Below are positions 36,601-49,300 of a stretch of 64,000 nucleotides of DNA, in pieces. Source of the stretch: Volvox africanus. Taxonomy: Eukaryota > Chlorophyta > Chlorophyceae > Chlamydomonadales > Volvocaceae. Below the pieces are notes generated by a model, which saw nothing but the letters and a program-made list of their open reading frames with translations, was not told the origin of the DNA and made no database searches. Every line of letters begins with the position of its first letter. Position 1 is the stretch's first letter. A program made the position numbers and the translations under genes. The stretch covers positions 2,485,501 to 2,549,500 of the forward strand of contig BSDZ01000079.1 in assembly GCA_030268105.1 (NCBI GenBank), given 5' to 3'.

Positions 36601-39596
36601 CAGTACTGGTCGTGGGGGGCGTAGATGGTGTCACACCATCGGCTGGGGCTGCATCGCAGACGGGCAGCAGTCACCGTTCGCAAGGCAGCGGTGGCCCCCT
36701 CGCCAACGCCCTGGCACCGCAAGGGGCTCTGGCGGCAGTGCTGCAGTCGCGCACACGTTCCGCCTCCGCTCTCCAAGCCAGCAATAGCGTCGTGCCGCCA
36801 CGGTCAGCATCCGCGCGGACTAGGAGACCCTTGGGTCTGTCGTGTGGGGCCGTGGCTTCGGAGCCGCAGGTTTCCCTGGCCGCCGGTGCAGCGGCGCCAC
36901 CAGCGCTGGCGGCAATGAAATGGAATGCAGGAGTGGCTACACCGCTATCAGCAATGCCTTCGTTCGCCATGGTTGCAGCGGCCGCTGCTGCCGCGGCGCA
37001 TGAGCGCTTCAACAACACCAACAGCACTAACATGCCCAAGCATGCAACTGCGTTGGACCATCCACGCGGCTTCAATGGCACCGGCAACATGCTAGACAGC
37101 GCATCAACACTTTCCAATTTCTGTGGGATGTCCGGCGGCGCCAACACCGAGTCTGCAGCTACTGTCACCGCGGCAGTGTATGCGGTTCTGCCGTCGGTGG
37201 TGTTGTCTGGGGGAGTGCCGGGGTCATCGAGCGGCTTGTCACCGGCGACGCATGCTTATGCCCATGGGATTCCTAGCTCAACGGTTATGGCACCATTGCT
37301 TGACGGCTATGAGGAGCGGCGCTGCAGCGGTAGTGGGGGCGGCTGCTCGCCACCAGCCGCTGCCGGGTGCGATGGAGAATCGGACCAGGACCTACACACA
37401 GTGGCTACTATTGCGGCATTTGTGGACGGTGCACTTTCGGACAGGGGCCGTGCAAGTATCGGCACTCTCCCTTCCGTTGAAGAGTCTCCGCCTGTGGCCA
37501 AGCCGCAGCCCAGGTCTCAGCAGCGACAGCCGCAACAACACCAGCAGCAGGCAGCCTTGCCATTCCAATTTGAGCGGGTTGGGCCGCTGGAACCGCTGGA
37601 TGAGGACTCGCCACCAGTTGAGGAGGGTCTTGGCAACGCGGACAATGTTGGTGACGATCTTAAGGACAACGATGGCGAGGATGAGGCTTCTCGCGTGGAG
37701 ACGCTTGAAGTTACCGTATCTGCTACTGGTATTTTACGCGGTGCACTCTCCGGCGCCGCCTCCAGCTCGGGCTTTGGTGGCACGCTTAGCTCTTCACAGG
37801 GCGCCTCACCGGGTGTCCCCCTCAGTCGTTGCGGCTCGGCAACCACCGGAATCTCATATCTGGCGCTTGGGCTAAGCGGCGGTCTGGGAAGCAGCCCTGG
37901 CGGCATCACCACCGCTGCCTGCGCGGGCTCTCACGCATCCAGCTGCGGCTCTAGCGGCTTCGGGCATATCACCTGCACCCACGGTCAGTTGGCGGCAGGC
38001 CGGCCTCAATCCGCAGCCATATGGCGCCCATCGATGTCTATGTCGCCGGCGCCTCATGGGATTCCACATGGGCTAGCGGCAGTGGTGGGATCTGCCACGG
38101 GGCGACAAAATAGTGGCTTTGCCAGCAGCACCGACTTGTTCTTGCCGTTCCCTTCGGGTGCCGCAAATTCAACGAGCAGCGGCATGATTACAACGATATT
38201 TATGGGCTCACCAGCCAACGGTGCCGAGGTGCGCAGCTGCAGTACGTCGTCAAGCGCAAACAGCCCTGAACATCGGCCAGCCTCAGACGGAGTCACCAGC
38301 ATGGCGCCGACGCGTTTCTCACCGATGGCGATGCCGCAACGGCATCTAGCCAGCACGCATAACAGTCATCTGGCCGTAGTAACCGCATCAGGTGCCGCGC
38401 AGGCAGCGGCAGTGGGAGTGGCAGGCTGTACATCTTCGCGTGTGGGCTCGGGCCCAGCTTGTGGCCGCCAGGCGATGGGCTTGCAGGAGACAGGGGCCGT
38501 GCCCGCGATGGCGGACATTACGGATGCCCGCGCACCTGCCGCTGTATTGCCACCAGCTCACGGGGCGATATCGACGGCTGCAGCTGACGCCGACCGGGGC
38601 GCTGACGTCAAGCCCACTGTTTTTCGCGTGCGTGCCGTTACATTTGACCACAGCGGTTCTGGTGACATCTGCGGCAGCATGATGGGATCTGTCTCTGACA
38701 GCCGATTGAATAGTAGTTTTGTCACGGTGGCTGCCGCTGCTGCGACATCGTCATCTGCGGCCATGACTTCAATAGCATCTGGCCGTGATGGCGATTGCAA
38801 GAGTGGCGGTGGTGTTGGTGGAAGTGGCAGTGGTGGCCGTCTTCGCCCGAACAACCGGACGGGCAGCGGCGTTTCCAACGATCTGATTTCTCAGGCTGTG
38901 TCGCCTTCCAGTACCTGGGCTAGCGGCGGCTCTGCCGGTAGCGGAACCACGAACACCACTACGATAAACATTACTCTAGCGGGGGCTGCCTCTATCTCGC
39001 CAGCTGCCGCTGGCAGCGCTAGCCTCGAGCAGTCCATGCAGGCAGGCAAACGGCAGTTAACGCAACAACAGCACCAGCACCAGCAGCTTCCGGGTACCAG
39101 CACATTAAGGGCGTTGCTAGAAGGTGTGGGCATCGGACTCACCGGGGGGCCAGATTTTGATGGCAGTGTGATGGCGCCCAAGTTCCAACAAACCGATAAT
39201 TCAAGGATCAGGGATGGTGATGTGTCGGCCGTGGAGCCAAGGTGCAGCTTTATGGAGTCGCAACTCGGCCTGCGGGCTGCAGGCTCGTCTCCTGAAGGGC
39301 GCAGCTGCGGGGGCACTGACAGCGTGGGTGCCGCCGCACCACTGCGTGGTGGCAGCGTGGGCGACCATGCCGTGGCTGCGATGGCGGCGGTATTTGGCAT
39401 CGCGCCACCATGTAACGAATACACTGGAGCTGCTACAGCGATGACTGCCGCAGCATTTGGTGTTGGGCTGCCCCACCACAATTATAATGGCAATTCTGGC
39501 TCCATTAACGTGGGCGGCCCCACACGCGAGCAATTGGAGATAGCTCTGGAGCTGCTTGGGGAGTCCAGGCACGCGGCGGGAGGAGAATGGCGCTGA
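27637..39596 (+). CDS. Receptor cyclase 1: solute-binding ectodomain, TM, two class III cyclase-like domains, long tail
   Basis: Exons: 27637-27743 (signal peptide MHVRSVFFVALLLA), 27861-27897 (tentative), 27991-28247, 28329-28573, 29054-29307, 29818-29967, 30519-30714, 31006-31364, 31807-32007, 32103-32371, 32809-32884, 33200-33538, 33804-34031, 34339-34502, 34904-35084, 35426-35473, 35760-35890 and 36212-39596. The joined frame is 2208 residues. Residues 1-535 resemble a bacterial extracellular solute-binding protein (GVFTYYRRDLFQRYNL, IAAPYMQASGTRDGFLIDP). One membrane span follows (about 550-573, VVVIAVVVGLVVLLGAVVV). C1 spans about 590-830 and C2 about 880-1080; C2 keeps the transition-state motif MNRAARI. 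The metal-binding aspartates are replaced: C1 has VTSIQ and EEEDVV, and C2 has FTHVVG. The last 1128 residues are a Ser/Ala/Gly-rich single exon. It is paralogous to the gene at 46.4-55.0 kb. It probably senses a small extracellular ligand; cyclase activity is doubtful. Confidence 0.85.
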
Positions 39597-41816
39597 GTGT
39601 CGAGTCTCCATCCCCGGACGGCCGTTATACGACTCGCAATAATTGGGCTGATTGGTGTCTGAAGTCTCCCATTTATTGTATGCTGACATTTTTGCACTGG
39701 AACTTAATTGTAATGTATGTGCACGTGGAGATGGGACCACCAACTTTGCTGGCTATGTGAACCGCATTTCAGCACCTTCCTGGGTGGAGCTACGCAGAAA
39801 TGCGTTTGAGAACTCGCAGCTTGAAGTAGGAGTCGGAAAGAAGTCATCGCGTCATTGCGCACTCAGGACATCCCTGCTAACGACGACTATTGGTGGGCTG
39901 TTTGAAGCTTTACTCTGGCTTTTGTTCTCAAAAGGAGCGGCGATGGTCGGGTCATCCTCACTAACACGAATGTTTTGAAGGGAGTGGGACGAGAACGATG
40001 TTGTAGGTGCGTGCAATACCTTGGGGCTGCGGGGTCTCATAGCCACACGTGTGCTGGGCAAGGGCTTCCGGAATCGTGGGCCGGGTCGTTACGATACATG
40101 CAGGTCCGCCATGTGTGCTGTACTTGCCATCGGATTCTTTTCTTTTGATTACGTACGACGACAGTTAGACGGGCGTTGCTCGTGCAGTGTCAGAAGGGGT
40201 CCATGAAGCAGCAATTGAATCATGCGTCTGAAGGGTGGGCTCTTAAGGTGGTGCCCTGCCTGCTGCTCCATGTCGGGGCTGTCGGTCTTGAGGATGGAGA
40301 AATGAAGATTGCGAATGTGATGTGTTGGAAGTTGCTGCAAATGGAGACGCGCAAGGTGTTATGGGTTGGTGTGAAAGGTGCAGCCGTTCGGGAAAGGTGG
40401 AATTGGTGATGAGGAGCACAATATAACGAGTTTTGCAGTGGGCGCTGGCAATGACTTGACAGAATTCATCTGCGGAAAACTGCATAAGCCCGCCGATGGG
40501 TGTGCATTGACTGTGCTCGTATTGAGCCAAACACGCCATTGCGTCAGTCTTGTCCTGGTTCGTTCAGTTTGGTCCAGTGGGTCAGGTTAGAGTTCTTACC
40601 AAAGCCCTATCTTTTATATTCCGCACGAAGGACTCGAGTGGACAGAGGTCAGCATGTGACAACTTCATCCGTTTGTGCTGTGAATGGGGCGTCATTATTG
40701 ATGCAATCAAATGGGACGATCGGGCTTCTTGGACATTGCCTGCATGGCGGAGAGCAGGGGTTATAGATAACCAATGCGGTTGTGGGAGGCAAGGTAAATT
40801 GTATGTATACTCCTTAAAAACGTATGGCACTTCCTGCATTTACAACCCAAGCATCAGATCATTGGGTGCGGCGCTTGGGAAGGGCCCGGAGTGCCTTAGG
40901 GACTTATCAGATCACCGAAGCCCGCCCATAAGCCGCGGATTTCGCAGGAGCATTGAATATGTCTAATAGTATATATGTGTGCATGCACGTCGGATTAACT
41001 GGCTGAAACTTTTGATCCACACAGCGCAATATGAGTATGTTACGACGCCGTGGCTCCAGTTCTACTGTACGCACGACTTTGGATGCACTGTAAGCCATGG
41101 CGTTCCAACCAAGATTATGGCGATTGGATGTTATTGGCATCTGTGATGACGTGCCATTACCTGTGGTATAATATCCGGAGACCTATGCATTCGCATCATT
41201 GCATGTCGTGTTGGTTAAGGAGCAACACGAGCTTGCAAAGAGGCCCTTCAAAAAGAGTGTACGGTGAGAAATTGTGCGGGGCGGAAGCGTAGAACAGCGT
41301 GTGCATTGAGACCTAACACGTATGAAAGTATTCCATACAGTCATTTCTGCCCGATGTGCCGAACGTCCTCGCAGCGCGCCCCACGACCCTCGGGTCCTCC
41401 CAGGCATTGCGGCCATGGAAACCGCAACAAGACCCATCAACAAGGTTATGTGTAGCTCATTTCGGCAATTTTACGCAAGTCGGTTGTTTGATAGATGTAG
41501 GATAATCAGACTCCGGAAGTATTTTATGTATGCAATACACGAATTCCCAACAGCCCATTAATACTGCCGAAATTTGGATGTCTATTAAGTCATAATATCG
41601 TCTTCTTTGCATGACAGGAAATTGTAACTTACAGTACGACATCGCAACTGGCATGTCGTCAACCATGACATTGCAACGAGGGCAGCCAAATTGCATATGT
41701 AAACCAACCTCTGCCAACTAGCTATTCTCCGGTGACCCTGTCCAGTTGGGTCACCTGGCTACCACAGCGTCCTATCATTTGCCGTAGAGCGGTGCATTCT
41801 CCTCCCTGCATCCATA
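39597..41816. other. Intergenic, no gene recognised
   Basis: About 2.2 kb between receptor cyclase 1 and the RhoGAP-like gene. It holds the 3' UTR of the first and the promoter of the second. Several short frames (for example 40176-40409 and 40550-40966) show no similarity or splice-compatible neighbours. Confidence 0.45.
39709..39713 (+). terminator. Probable poly(A) signal TGTAA
   Basis: TGTAA lies 113 nt after the stop codon of receptor cyclase 1, a plausible distance for the volvocine poly(A) motif. Confidence 0.5.
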
Positions 41817-44783
41817 ATGTCCACTACGAGACTTGACTACGAAGGCCCGACCTTCGGGATATCATTGACGGTGAGAACTTATACACTGCGTTTCAACATT
41901 TAAGACGCTACAGATGTGCTGTAGCTATGATGGCCTGCCGGCGAGACTCTAGCCAAACTTGCTCTCTTTTGCCTGGCCGGCCCCAGCTCCTTTGTGTTAG
42001 ATCGGGCGTTGAGGTTCCTCTCATCCTGGGCGACATTTTGCGGTGGCTCGCTGCACACGCCCTGGCGCAGCCGGACGTCTTCGCAGAGCCCGCTAAATCG
42101 GCAGCAACCAGCCATTTGAAGAGCGCTATTGATACAGGTGCTTCAATAGCGGAGCTTGTGGAGGGAACCCACCCAGCTGTGGTAAGACCGGTCGTCGTCG
42201 CCTGCGTCAAACTTAAGCCAGAGTTTCTGAATCCATGGATTTCTTTGAACGCAGGTCGGCAGCCTGCTTAAGCGTTGGCTCGAAGAGCTTCCGGATCCAT
42301 TACTTACTTGGGACCAACAAGTGGAGCTTCTTTCAGCCTGCAAAGATGAAGGTTGCATCGAGGCGAGGATAGCTAGCCTCAACGACGCGGTTGCTCTCGT
42401 AAGTTTTAATGAATCAGATATCGATGCTTTGGTTGAGTTTAAGCTCAAGGCAGGGCTCCGTATCCTTGGCCTTGACAAGATGCATACACTTCTGCAAAGC
42501 TGTTTCCGGCAGTGATGGGACATGCTAGCAGCATTTGGTATGGACCAGTTAATATGCAGCGTGTAAACACGATGGCAATCATGTGGGCGCGTCTTCAGTC
42601 CACTCCGCTGCTTTCGCGACGCACAGGTTGATCCCATCGCCTTGGGCACGCTCAAGCCGCTGCTGCTGTTTCTGCAGCAGTACTGCTTCAGGCAGCGCCG
42701 CTTTGATCAGCAGCTGCTGCAGGTGGCCGTTGCTTTCGCGCCCATACTCTTTCCCGCCGCACTGGCTGCTGGACTGGCGGAGCTCCGCCTCGCAGAGGAG
42801 ACGGTGGCTACCTTAGTATCCAACGCGCTCCACGTTTTCAACCCGACGCTCGCTGCCAACGTACCGGTGGTAACACCACAGGCGCTGTGTGAAGCGGCTG
42901 CAGAAATCATGGAATCGCAGGTGCAGCAGCAGCAACATGAGCAGCAGCAGCCCCACAAATGCCCGGGGTATGTACACGTAGCGGGCCCTTCCTCACAGCG
43001 ACGCGAGTATGAGGTGTCCGCTCTGGTGGAACCATTGCCCCATCTGGAGGATCATGATCAGGCAGCAGGTGAGGGTCCGTACGAGCCGTACCTCACCGAT
43101 GGCCCCTTCCTAGCCTCTTTAGACCAGATGGTCGACAGCTGCGTCGTGGCCGCGTTGTTCTCCTTTGATAGCTTCCATGAACATGAGACCAGTGGCTGGG
43201 GAGTGGACGATGACTGCGGGAGCATGGCTTCCAGCTGCTCCAATACCCATCTTAGCGGCGGAGGTGCTGTCAGTGGTGGAGGCGCGCCCAGCAGTGGGGG
43301 TGCCAGCAGCTGCAGCAGCGCATCTACAACCCTCTCTACACAAGGCGAGCTGTGCCATCAACTGCAGCCAGCTGGCCAACACTATCATCCGCAGCACAAT
43401 CATCTTGGCGGCGCCAATGCTACCCACGCTTCCCTCAACCGCCGCAGCAACGCACATGAGGTCCCGGAAAATACTGAAGCACCATACAGTCCGCGGGCAA
43501 TACTAGTAACTCCGCTGGGTAATGATCATGCTCGATTAGCATTGCCAAACGTGGCAGACTGCAACAAGGCAGCATCTTCGGTCGTTGCCAGCAAAGCGAC
43601 ACCTCCTTCCGTCTCCCATGTTGCGCTAGCCGAGCTGGCACGCCGCGAGGTCGCCGAGGGCAGTGTGTTCTGCATCATTTCAGCGCAGCCCAGTACAGCA
43701 GGCAGCGATGGCCACTGTACCAACACCGGCGGGAAGCAAGGCTCATCCGTTTTCTCCCTACAGCTAGCGGCGGAGGTGGCTGACCTCCATACCGTCAATT
43801 TGGGTCAGCAGCAGCAACAACCCGATTATCCTTCCACTTCCCGCCCCACAAGCTCGAGGCGCCCGGCAGAGGGTGGTGCAGCTGGCGAGGCTTGCACGGT
43901 GTCGCGTGGGCAAGCGGCCCTCCTTGGTAACGGGCAGGGCCAGGGTCATGAGCAACTTGGGTCTACGCGCCCCTCCCTTGGTTTGCAGCAATTTGCTGGG
44001 TCACCCAGCGAGGCACGGCAGCGGAGGATGACCATGGGTGGAGGTGACAGTGGCTACGCCACAGGCGCCTGTACACAGCTGCAATCGCAGTGCAGCCCCG
44101 CCATGGGAAACGCCGTGGCTGCTCTGTACCAACACCTTCCGCAGATCAGACCTCGAATTGCCGGTGGGGGCATAAGCAGCGGTGGCGGGGCATCCAGCAC
44201 CGGTGGTGGGTCCAGCAGTGGTGGCGGCTTCAGCAGCGGAGGGTGGTCCAGCAGCGGAGGGGGGGCTTGCAGTGGAGGGGGCGCCAGCAGTGGTGGCGGG
44301 GCCAGCTGCAGCACCAGCGGAGGCGGCGCTACAACCCTGCCGGCGGACCGCCTGCCGCCCACATCCTCCGCGTCCCCCTCCCAGGGCTGCGTTGCGGAGC
44401 TAGGCGCGGCGGGCCATCTGCGTGTTGCCCTCACTAGCGCCCTCACCCTCGTGGTACGTGAGCTGACTACGCCCGAGGCCTTGGCGCACCGTGTACCCAT
44501 ACGCACTATGAGCGTTGATGCCATGCAGACCGAGAAGGAGCGCCTCAAGCGACAGCTTAAAGAGGTTGCAGCTGCTTATGAGGCCTTTGCTGGCCGACCG
44601 CTAACGCAGACACTCAAGGAGCCACTGAGGCCCGTATACGTACGCTATCACAAAATTAAGGCGCTGCTGAGCTCTGGGCGAGGGGGCTCGCCTAACCAAG
44701 GGATGGGAGCGGCCGCAGGACGCGCACAGCAGCGATCATCCTCTTCAATAGCGTCGCCTGCACGGCCATCCGTTGTGGCGTGA
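41817..44783 (+). CDS. RhoGAP-like protein with FAM13-like C-terminal coiled segment
   Basis: Four exons join in frame to 849 residues: 41817-41870, 41987-42181, 42255-42398 and 42627-44783. The RhoGAP fold is recognised from VEVPLILGDILRWL, VGSLLKRWLEELPDPLLTW (compare the family's LLKxYLRELPEPL), and LQVAVAFAPILFP. The position of the catalytic arginine finger (family GIFR) reads DVFA, so Ala replaces Arg and GAP activity is doubtful. A long disordered region follows with Gln, Ser and Gly runs, including a coding SSGGG minisatellite. The C-terminus (ERLKRQLKEVAAAYEAFAGR, then KEPLRPVYVRYHKIKALL) resembles the terminal helix of FAM13-family RhoGAP proteins. Exon 1 and its acceptor choice are less certain. 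The gene lies between two receptor cyclases on the same strand. Confidence 0.75.
44172..44334 (+). repeat. Coding minisatellite (SSGGG/ASSGGG units)
   Basis: Imperfect tandem units of about 18-27 bp with the core agcagtggtggcggg encode repeated SSGGG-type peptides in the disordered middle of the RhoGAP-like protein. The length probably varies between strains. Confidence 0.8.
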
Positions 44784-46393
44784 TTGGGTAATGCCTGTGC
44801 TCCTTATCTCTGGTGATGAGGCGGGCAGGTTCCTTGTCATTGTGATCTCCATCGCACGGCATGCTGTCGTGCAACATTGCAAAGCTCGGCGAGTAATCAG
44901 CCGCCAAAGACGGTGGCATTAGTTATTCCTTCTGTGACACAGTCGAGGGAATGAATGTCATGCGTGAGGTTTAGTGGGGACATCTCTTGCTGTGCGAGCA
45001 AGCTTAAGGCGTTGCGCCAGCGACAGGCTCGTTGTTGATGGTACATGTGTCGAAAGCGTCTCATCCTTGGACAACGGCCGACTTTCTTGCGGCTGAGAGA
45101 GCAGCTGTCACCCTTGGCGCGTGAGCGCCGATTTGTCACACGTCTGGTGCATCGTGCAGCGAGTATAGTAGTCTGGACTTGGGCTGACCGACTACTATAA
45201 CCTTTTTAAGTACCATACCGGCGTGACATAGATTGCCGTTTGGCACGGCCAGCGCATGAGTGCGCATTCCATATTGCCTTCTAGCGTGTTGCGTGCGTGA
45301 GTGCGTACCATGTGTTTGTGTGTCGTCGTGCGTATCTTCCGAGTGTATATGTGTATGGACGGAGGCTGTTTGCTGCAGGTTTTGCAGTTTTAGTCCTCAT
45401 GGCGAGGAACGTAGTAGTTGATAAGTTCACACCGGTTGATTGATTCGACACCCTCTAGCCGATTGATTCTCTGGATGATTCATTGCTCCTTAGAACCTTG
45501 TGGCGACGCTGGATGTGGGCGTTGGACCGATAGCATGCAAAACCCTTGGAAATTCACATCCGAGGAGTAGGCCCTCCCCTTCGTGGGCTGGGCGGGCGAA
45601 CAAGCCGTGAGGCTGGCTGAATCCGGATTTAGTGAGTTGCATCGTTAAAGCGAGCAAACATTTGCGACACGCGCAGGTGTGTTAGCCTTCAGTCGTTTCC
45701 TCGGCGTAGGAGTAATGAGAGACTTGTGGCTGCCTGCCCAATGACCTTGCAGAACGTAAAGCAGCAGTGTGGCTGGCTGATAAGCGATTAGGACTTGTAA
45801 AAATTGCCATCTACATCAATATTAAGGGAAAACAGCGGATGAACGGCCGTAGCAATGATGGTGGATGAGACAAGTGAGCTCTTCTTCAACCCGGGGAGGA
45901 CCTCCATAGCATCTTAACGTGCATACGCCATCAATAGACTAATCACAATTCGCGATGGGTTGACTAATAGAAAACAGGCACGGCCACTGCAGGCAGTTGA
46001 CACAGGCCCGCTTCGTGAGATCCTGACTTCCGGTACAGCTACTGTTCGCAGCATCATCGTAAGTTGAGGTTGGGCTCACTTAGCACCCAACGTACATCAT
46101 ACTTGAAGTTTTTGACACAAATGAGCAACTCATATAATGCACAACACATATCACTTATACGTGCAATAAAATGACTGTTGTGCTATCATGTTTTGTTAGG
46201 AGCCTGTGTACGGCAACCACAATAACGCTGTACATTTCGCCTTTCCATAAAACTAAGCAACATAGATATGTTAAGCTTATTGTGTATCTGTTTAATATTG
46301 TTTTAACGAACTATGGTTTAACTGATTTTCTGTTGCGGGCTACTTGGCCGTTAGGTTACCACCGGGGCAGAACGGGAACTTTGAATAGAAAAG
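44784..46393. other. Intergenic, no gene recognised
   Basis: About 1.6 kb between the RhoGAP-like stop and the presumed first exon of receptor cyclase 2. The distal part (about 46080-46440) is distinctly AT-rich compared with the flanking exons and should hold the promoter. No coding sequence with similarity was seen. Confidence 0.4.
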
Positions 46394-49300
46394 ATGAAGG
46401 CATTAAACTCTCGCTTCTTTTATATTACAATGTTTACATTTTTTCTAGGCATGGCCGCTGGGCAGAACAGTACGCAAGGCACAAATGACAACAAACTGCT
46501 TTGCATGGCAGAGATGGTATCGAATATCGAATCCAGGTATTGTTTATGCGAATGATTGATAGTTTCCAAATGAGTGAGAAGCGACCCCAGTGGGATGCCT
46601 CCGTCGTTTCTGGTGTTGCGCCTTGTGCAGCTGTTCCAAGCCAGATGTGCAGGGATATTATGTGGCGTTGGAGAATCTTTTGAAGGATTACCTTCGGAAG
46701 TGCTTTCATACAAATTTTACCTCTAGCAGGGTGGGTCTTTCGGAATACATACGTGCACGAACCTGAGAACTCGCGTGAGTTTGTCTTCGCCCATGCAGGC
46801 ACTGCATACAATGTTGCCTGACTTGGGGTCGGGTGTAACAGCATACTTCAAGCGCCTCTCAGAAACGCTCAGTTATTCAGCCATGGAGATAGTTCCAACA
46901 TTCGTGCCTGCTTCTCAAATAAATTCGGAAATTGAGTTTGAGCTGGAGCATAACCTTACCAACAGCCACGACGGATGGATTTTGGACCCAATGGGCTTAG
47001 GTACAATTTACAAGTTTGGTGGGTTTGAAGACCTAACAGCATACGTGGACACTTCCATCGTCGGCCTTAACCAGCCGGAAAGTATGCAGTGGGGTGACAT
47101 CCACCCTTACTTCCAGAACACGTCGACGTACTACGATAAGGCCCTCCATAAGTTCATAATTGTCGTCCTGCCACTGGACGGGAACATGAAGCTGCTGTAT
47201 TATAGGCGGGATGTCTTTGGAGCTTATAATATATCAGTCCCGCGTACTTGGGATGAGGTGTTGACCGTAGCAAGGTTTTTGGATAGCCTCAAACTTGACC
47301 TCAACAATGACTCGGTGACAGACAACGCCTTTTGCTTTGAACACCGCAAGGGTAAGCTGCGGGCTAATGGATCCTCGCGGGTTTGGGGCAGGACGGTGAG
47401 GGTTTGGATAATCAGTGCAAAGATAGGAGAAAACGAAAACGCCGCCCGTGCCTTGGGAGGCAAGAACTGCATAGATGCACAGAATCGTGCATGTCATTCG
47501 GTGCAAGTGTTCCCACATCCTTCTGCTGCCTCCGTGGTACTTGTAATGGCAGCCTTGGATGTATAAGTCCTGGCGACTCAGTTGACGGCCATCTGACGAG
47601 TGCAATACGTTTCGCAGATTGCCACCAGAGCTACTTCGACCTCATTTCAATTCTGGCGCCGTATATGCAGTACAATGGCAGCAGTCAGGGCGTCATATTT
47701 GAACCTGTAGATATAAAAAACGCGATGAAGAATCCTGCCATGATCCTCAACCCCGCAATGGAACGAGCCCTGAAAACCTATAAACAACTGTACGACTTGT
47801 CACCCAACATCTCCGCTGACGCGAAGTGTGACAATTCCGGAGCAGCACCCGCTGACGCGGGGCGAGACATGGCAAAGAGCTTTGCCAATGGCACGTGCCT
47901 CATGGGCGTCGGTCTTGGTGACTTCTTCAAGGTCCGCGGGGTAATGGGTTTCTGTTACAAGGGCTTTTTTTGAATAAATCATTGCATATGCCTATCATGC
48001 ACAAAGCGTGTAAGATGTTGAGCTGTGAACCCGCCAATTAATGCGCTGCGGCATGCATGCTTACGACGGTGGGAGCCGTGCATGGCAGGCAGGCAACTCG
48101 GCACCTGGGGTCGGGCCCTTCGCCAATTAGACCTTCGTCGCCGTTTGCTTCACTCAACAGGCAGTAATACATTAACAAATATCCCGATCGTGTGCTGGAG
48201 GATTGACTGCAGGAGAAGACACTTTTACAGTGATACGGCCGCTTATGCATTCTGTACACAGACTCACCCAGTTTATCCTTCTCCACCGTGTGTGCAGGAG
48301 TTCAACATGTCCCTCTTTCGGGGAAAGCTAGGCGTTGCGCCCATGCCGGGCTCCTTCGAGGTGCTGGACCGTGCCTCCAATCAGCTCGTAAGCTGTTCAC
48401 CAGTGCTGTGTCCTTTCGCGACGCGCGTGACCGTCACCAAAACTGAGACCACGAACGCCTCCACGCTTGCGGCCGGCGTGGCCAGCGCCTTGGGCTCGAA
48501 CAGTGTTGCCAACCCTGCAGCGTCCCCAGGTCAATCAATGGCCACGACCGCCTGGCTTAACCGTGCACCGTTCGCGGCAGGCGGCGGCTGGGTCGCGGCG
48601 GTGAACGCACGCACCCCGGTCGACTACCGCAATGCATCAATTACCTTTTTCATGAATGTATCGGCCGTGGAGGAATCATGGACTCGAGTGCTTGATCCCA
48701 CCAGCCGTAAGCTTAGATTCGGGGCTGGATTGGGAAATTAACGGGATGCCCGGGTCTTGTGCGGCTTGCAGTGAGTACGGGCTGCCCACCAGCATTCGTA
48801 GTCCTGCCCACGGTTAGAAGCGACAGGAAGGCAATACGAGCACTGCCTTAGCATTCAGAGCGAGGACAGGCAAATGAGGAAGACATAAGTGTGTCTGTGT
48901 GTTTGTGTGTGTGTGCTTGGCATATTGCAGCATTCGATCCCTATCGGCTGGCCCACTTCTCCAACCTTAGCCGCTGGGTGGCCGCCGGCTACGACGGCAA
49001 CGACACCATTAATTACCTGACGGCCGCCAACGACTCATTCAATGACCGCAACATCGTCCTAGATCTTCGCGTTCCCAACACCAAAACGTTCAGGTACGCT
49101 GCGTTATGTGGGTCATCCATACGCCGCTCCGGGGGATGTTCCTTGCACCTCGGATGTTGCTAACGGGTGGCGACATTAGCCACCCCGCACCGCAGGCAGA
49201 TTTGTGCATTAGTGCGTGTTTCAGCACAAATATAAGGGCGCCGTTAACGGGATTACGGAAAAGCAAACTTTTTATGTGTGGAGTGTATGGACGGGAATAG

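Noticed and set aside
38891..39481. 196-codon minus-strand ORF opposite the receptor cyclase 1 tail
   Set aside because: Shadow of a GC-rich, Ser/Ala/Gly-coding plus-strand exon; no similarity of its own.
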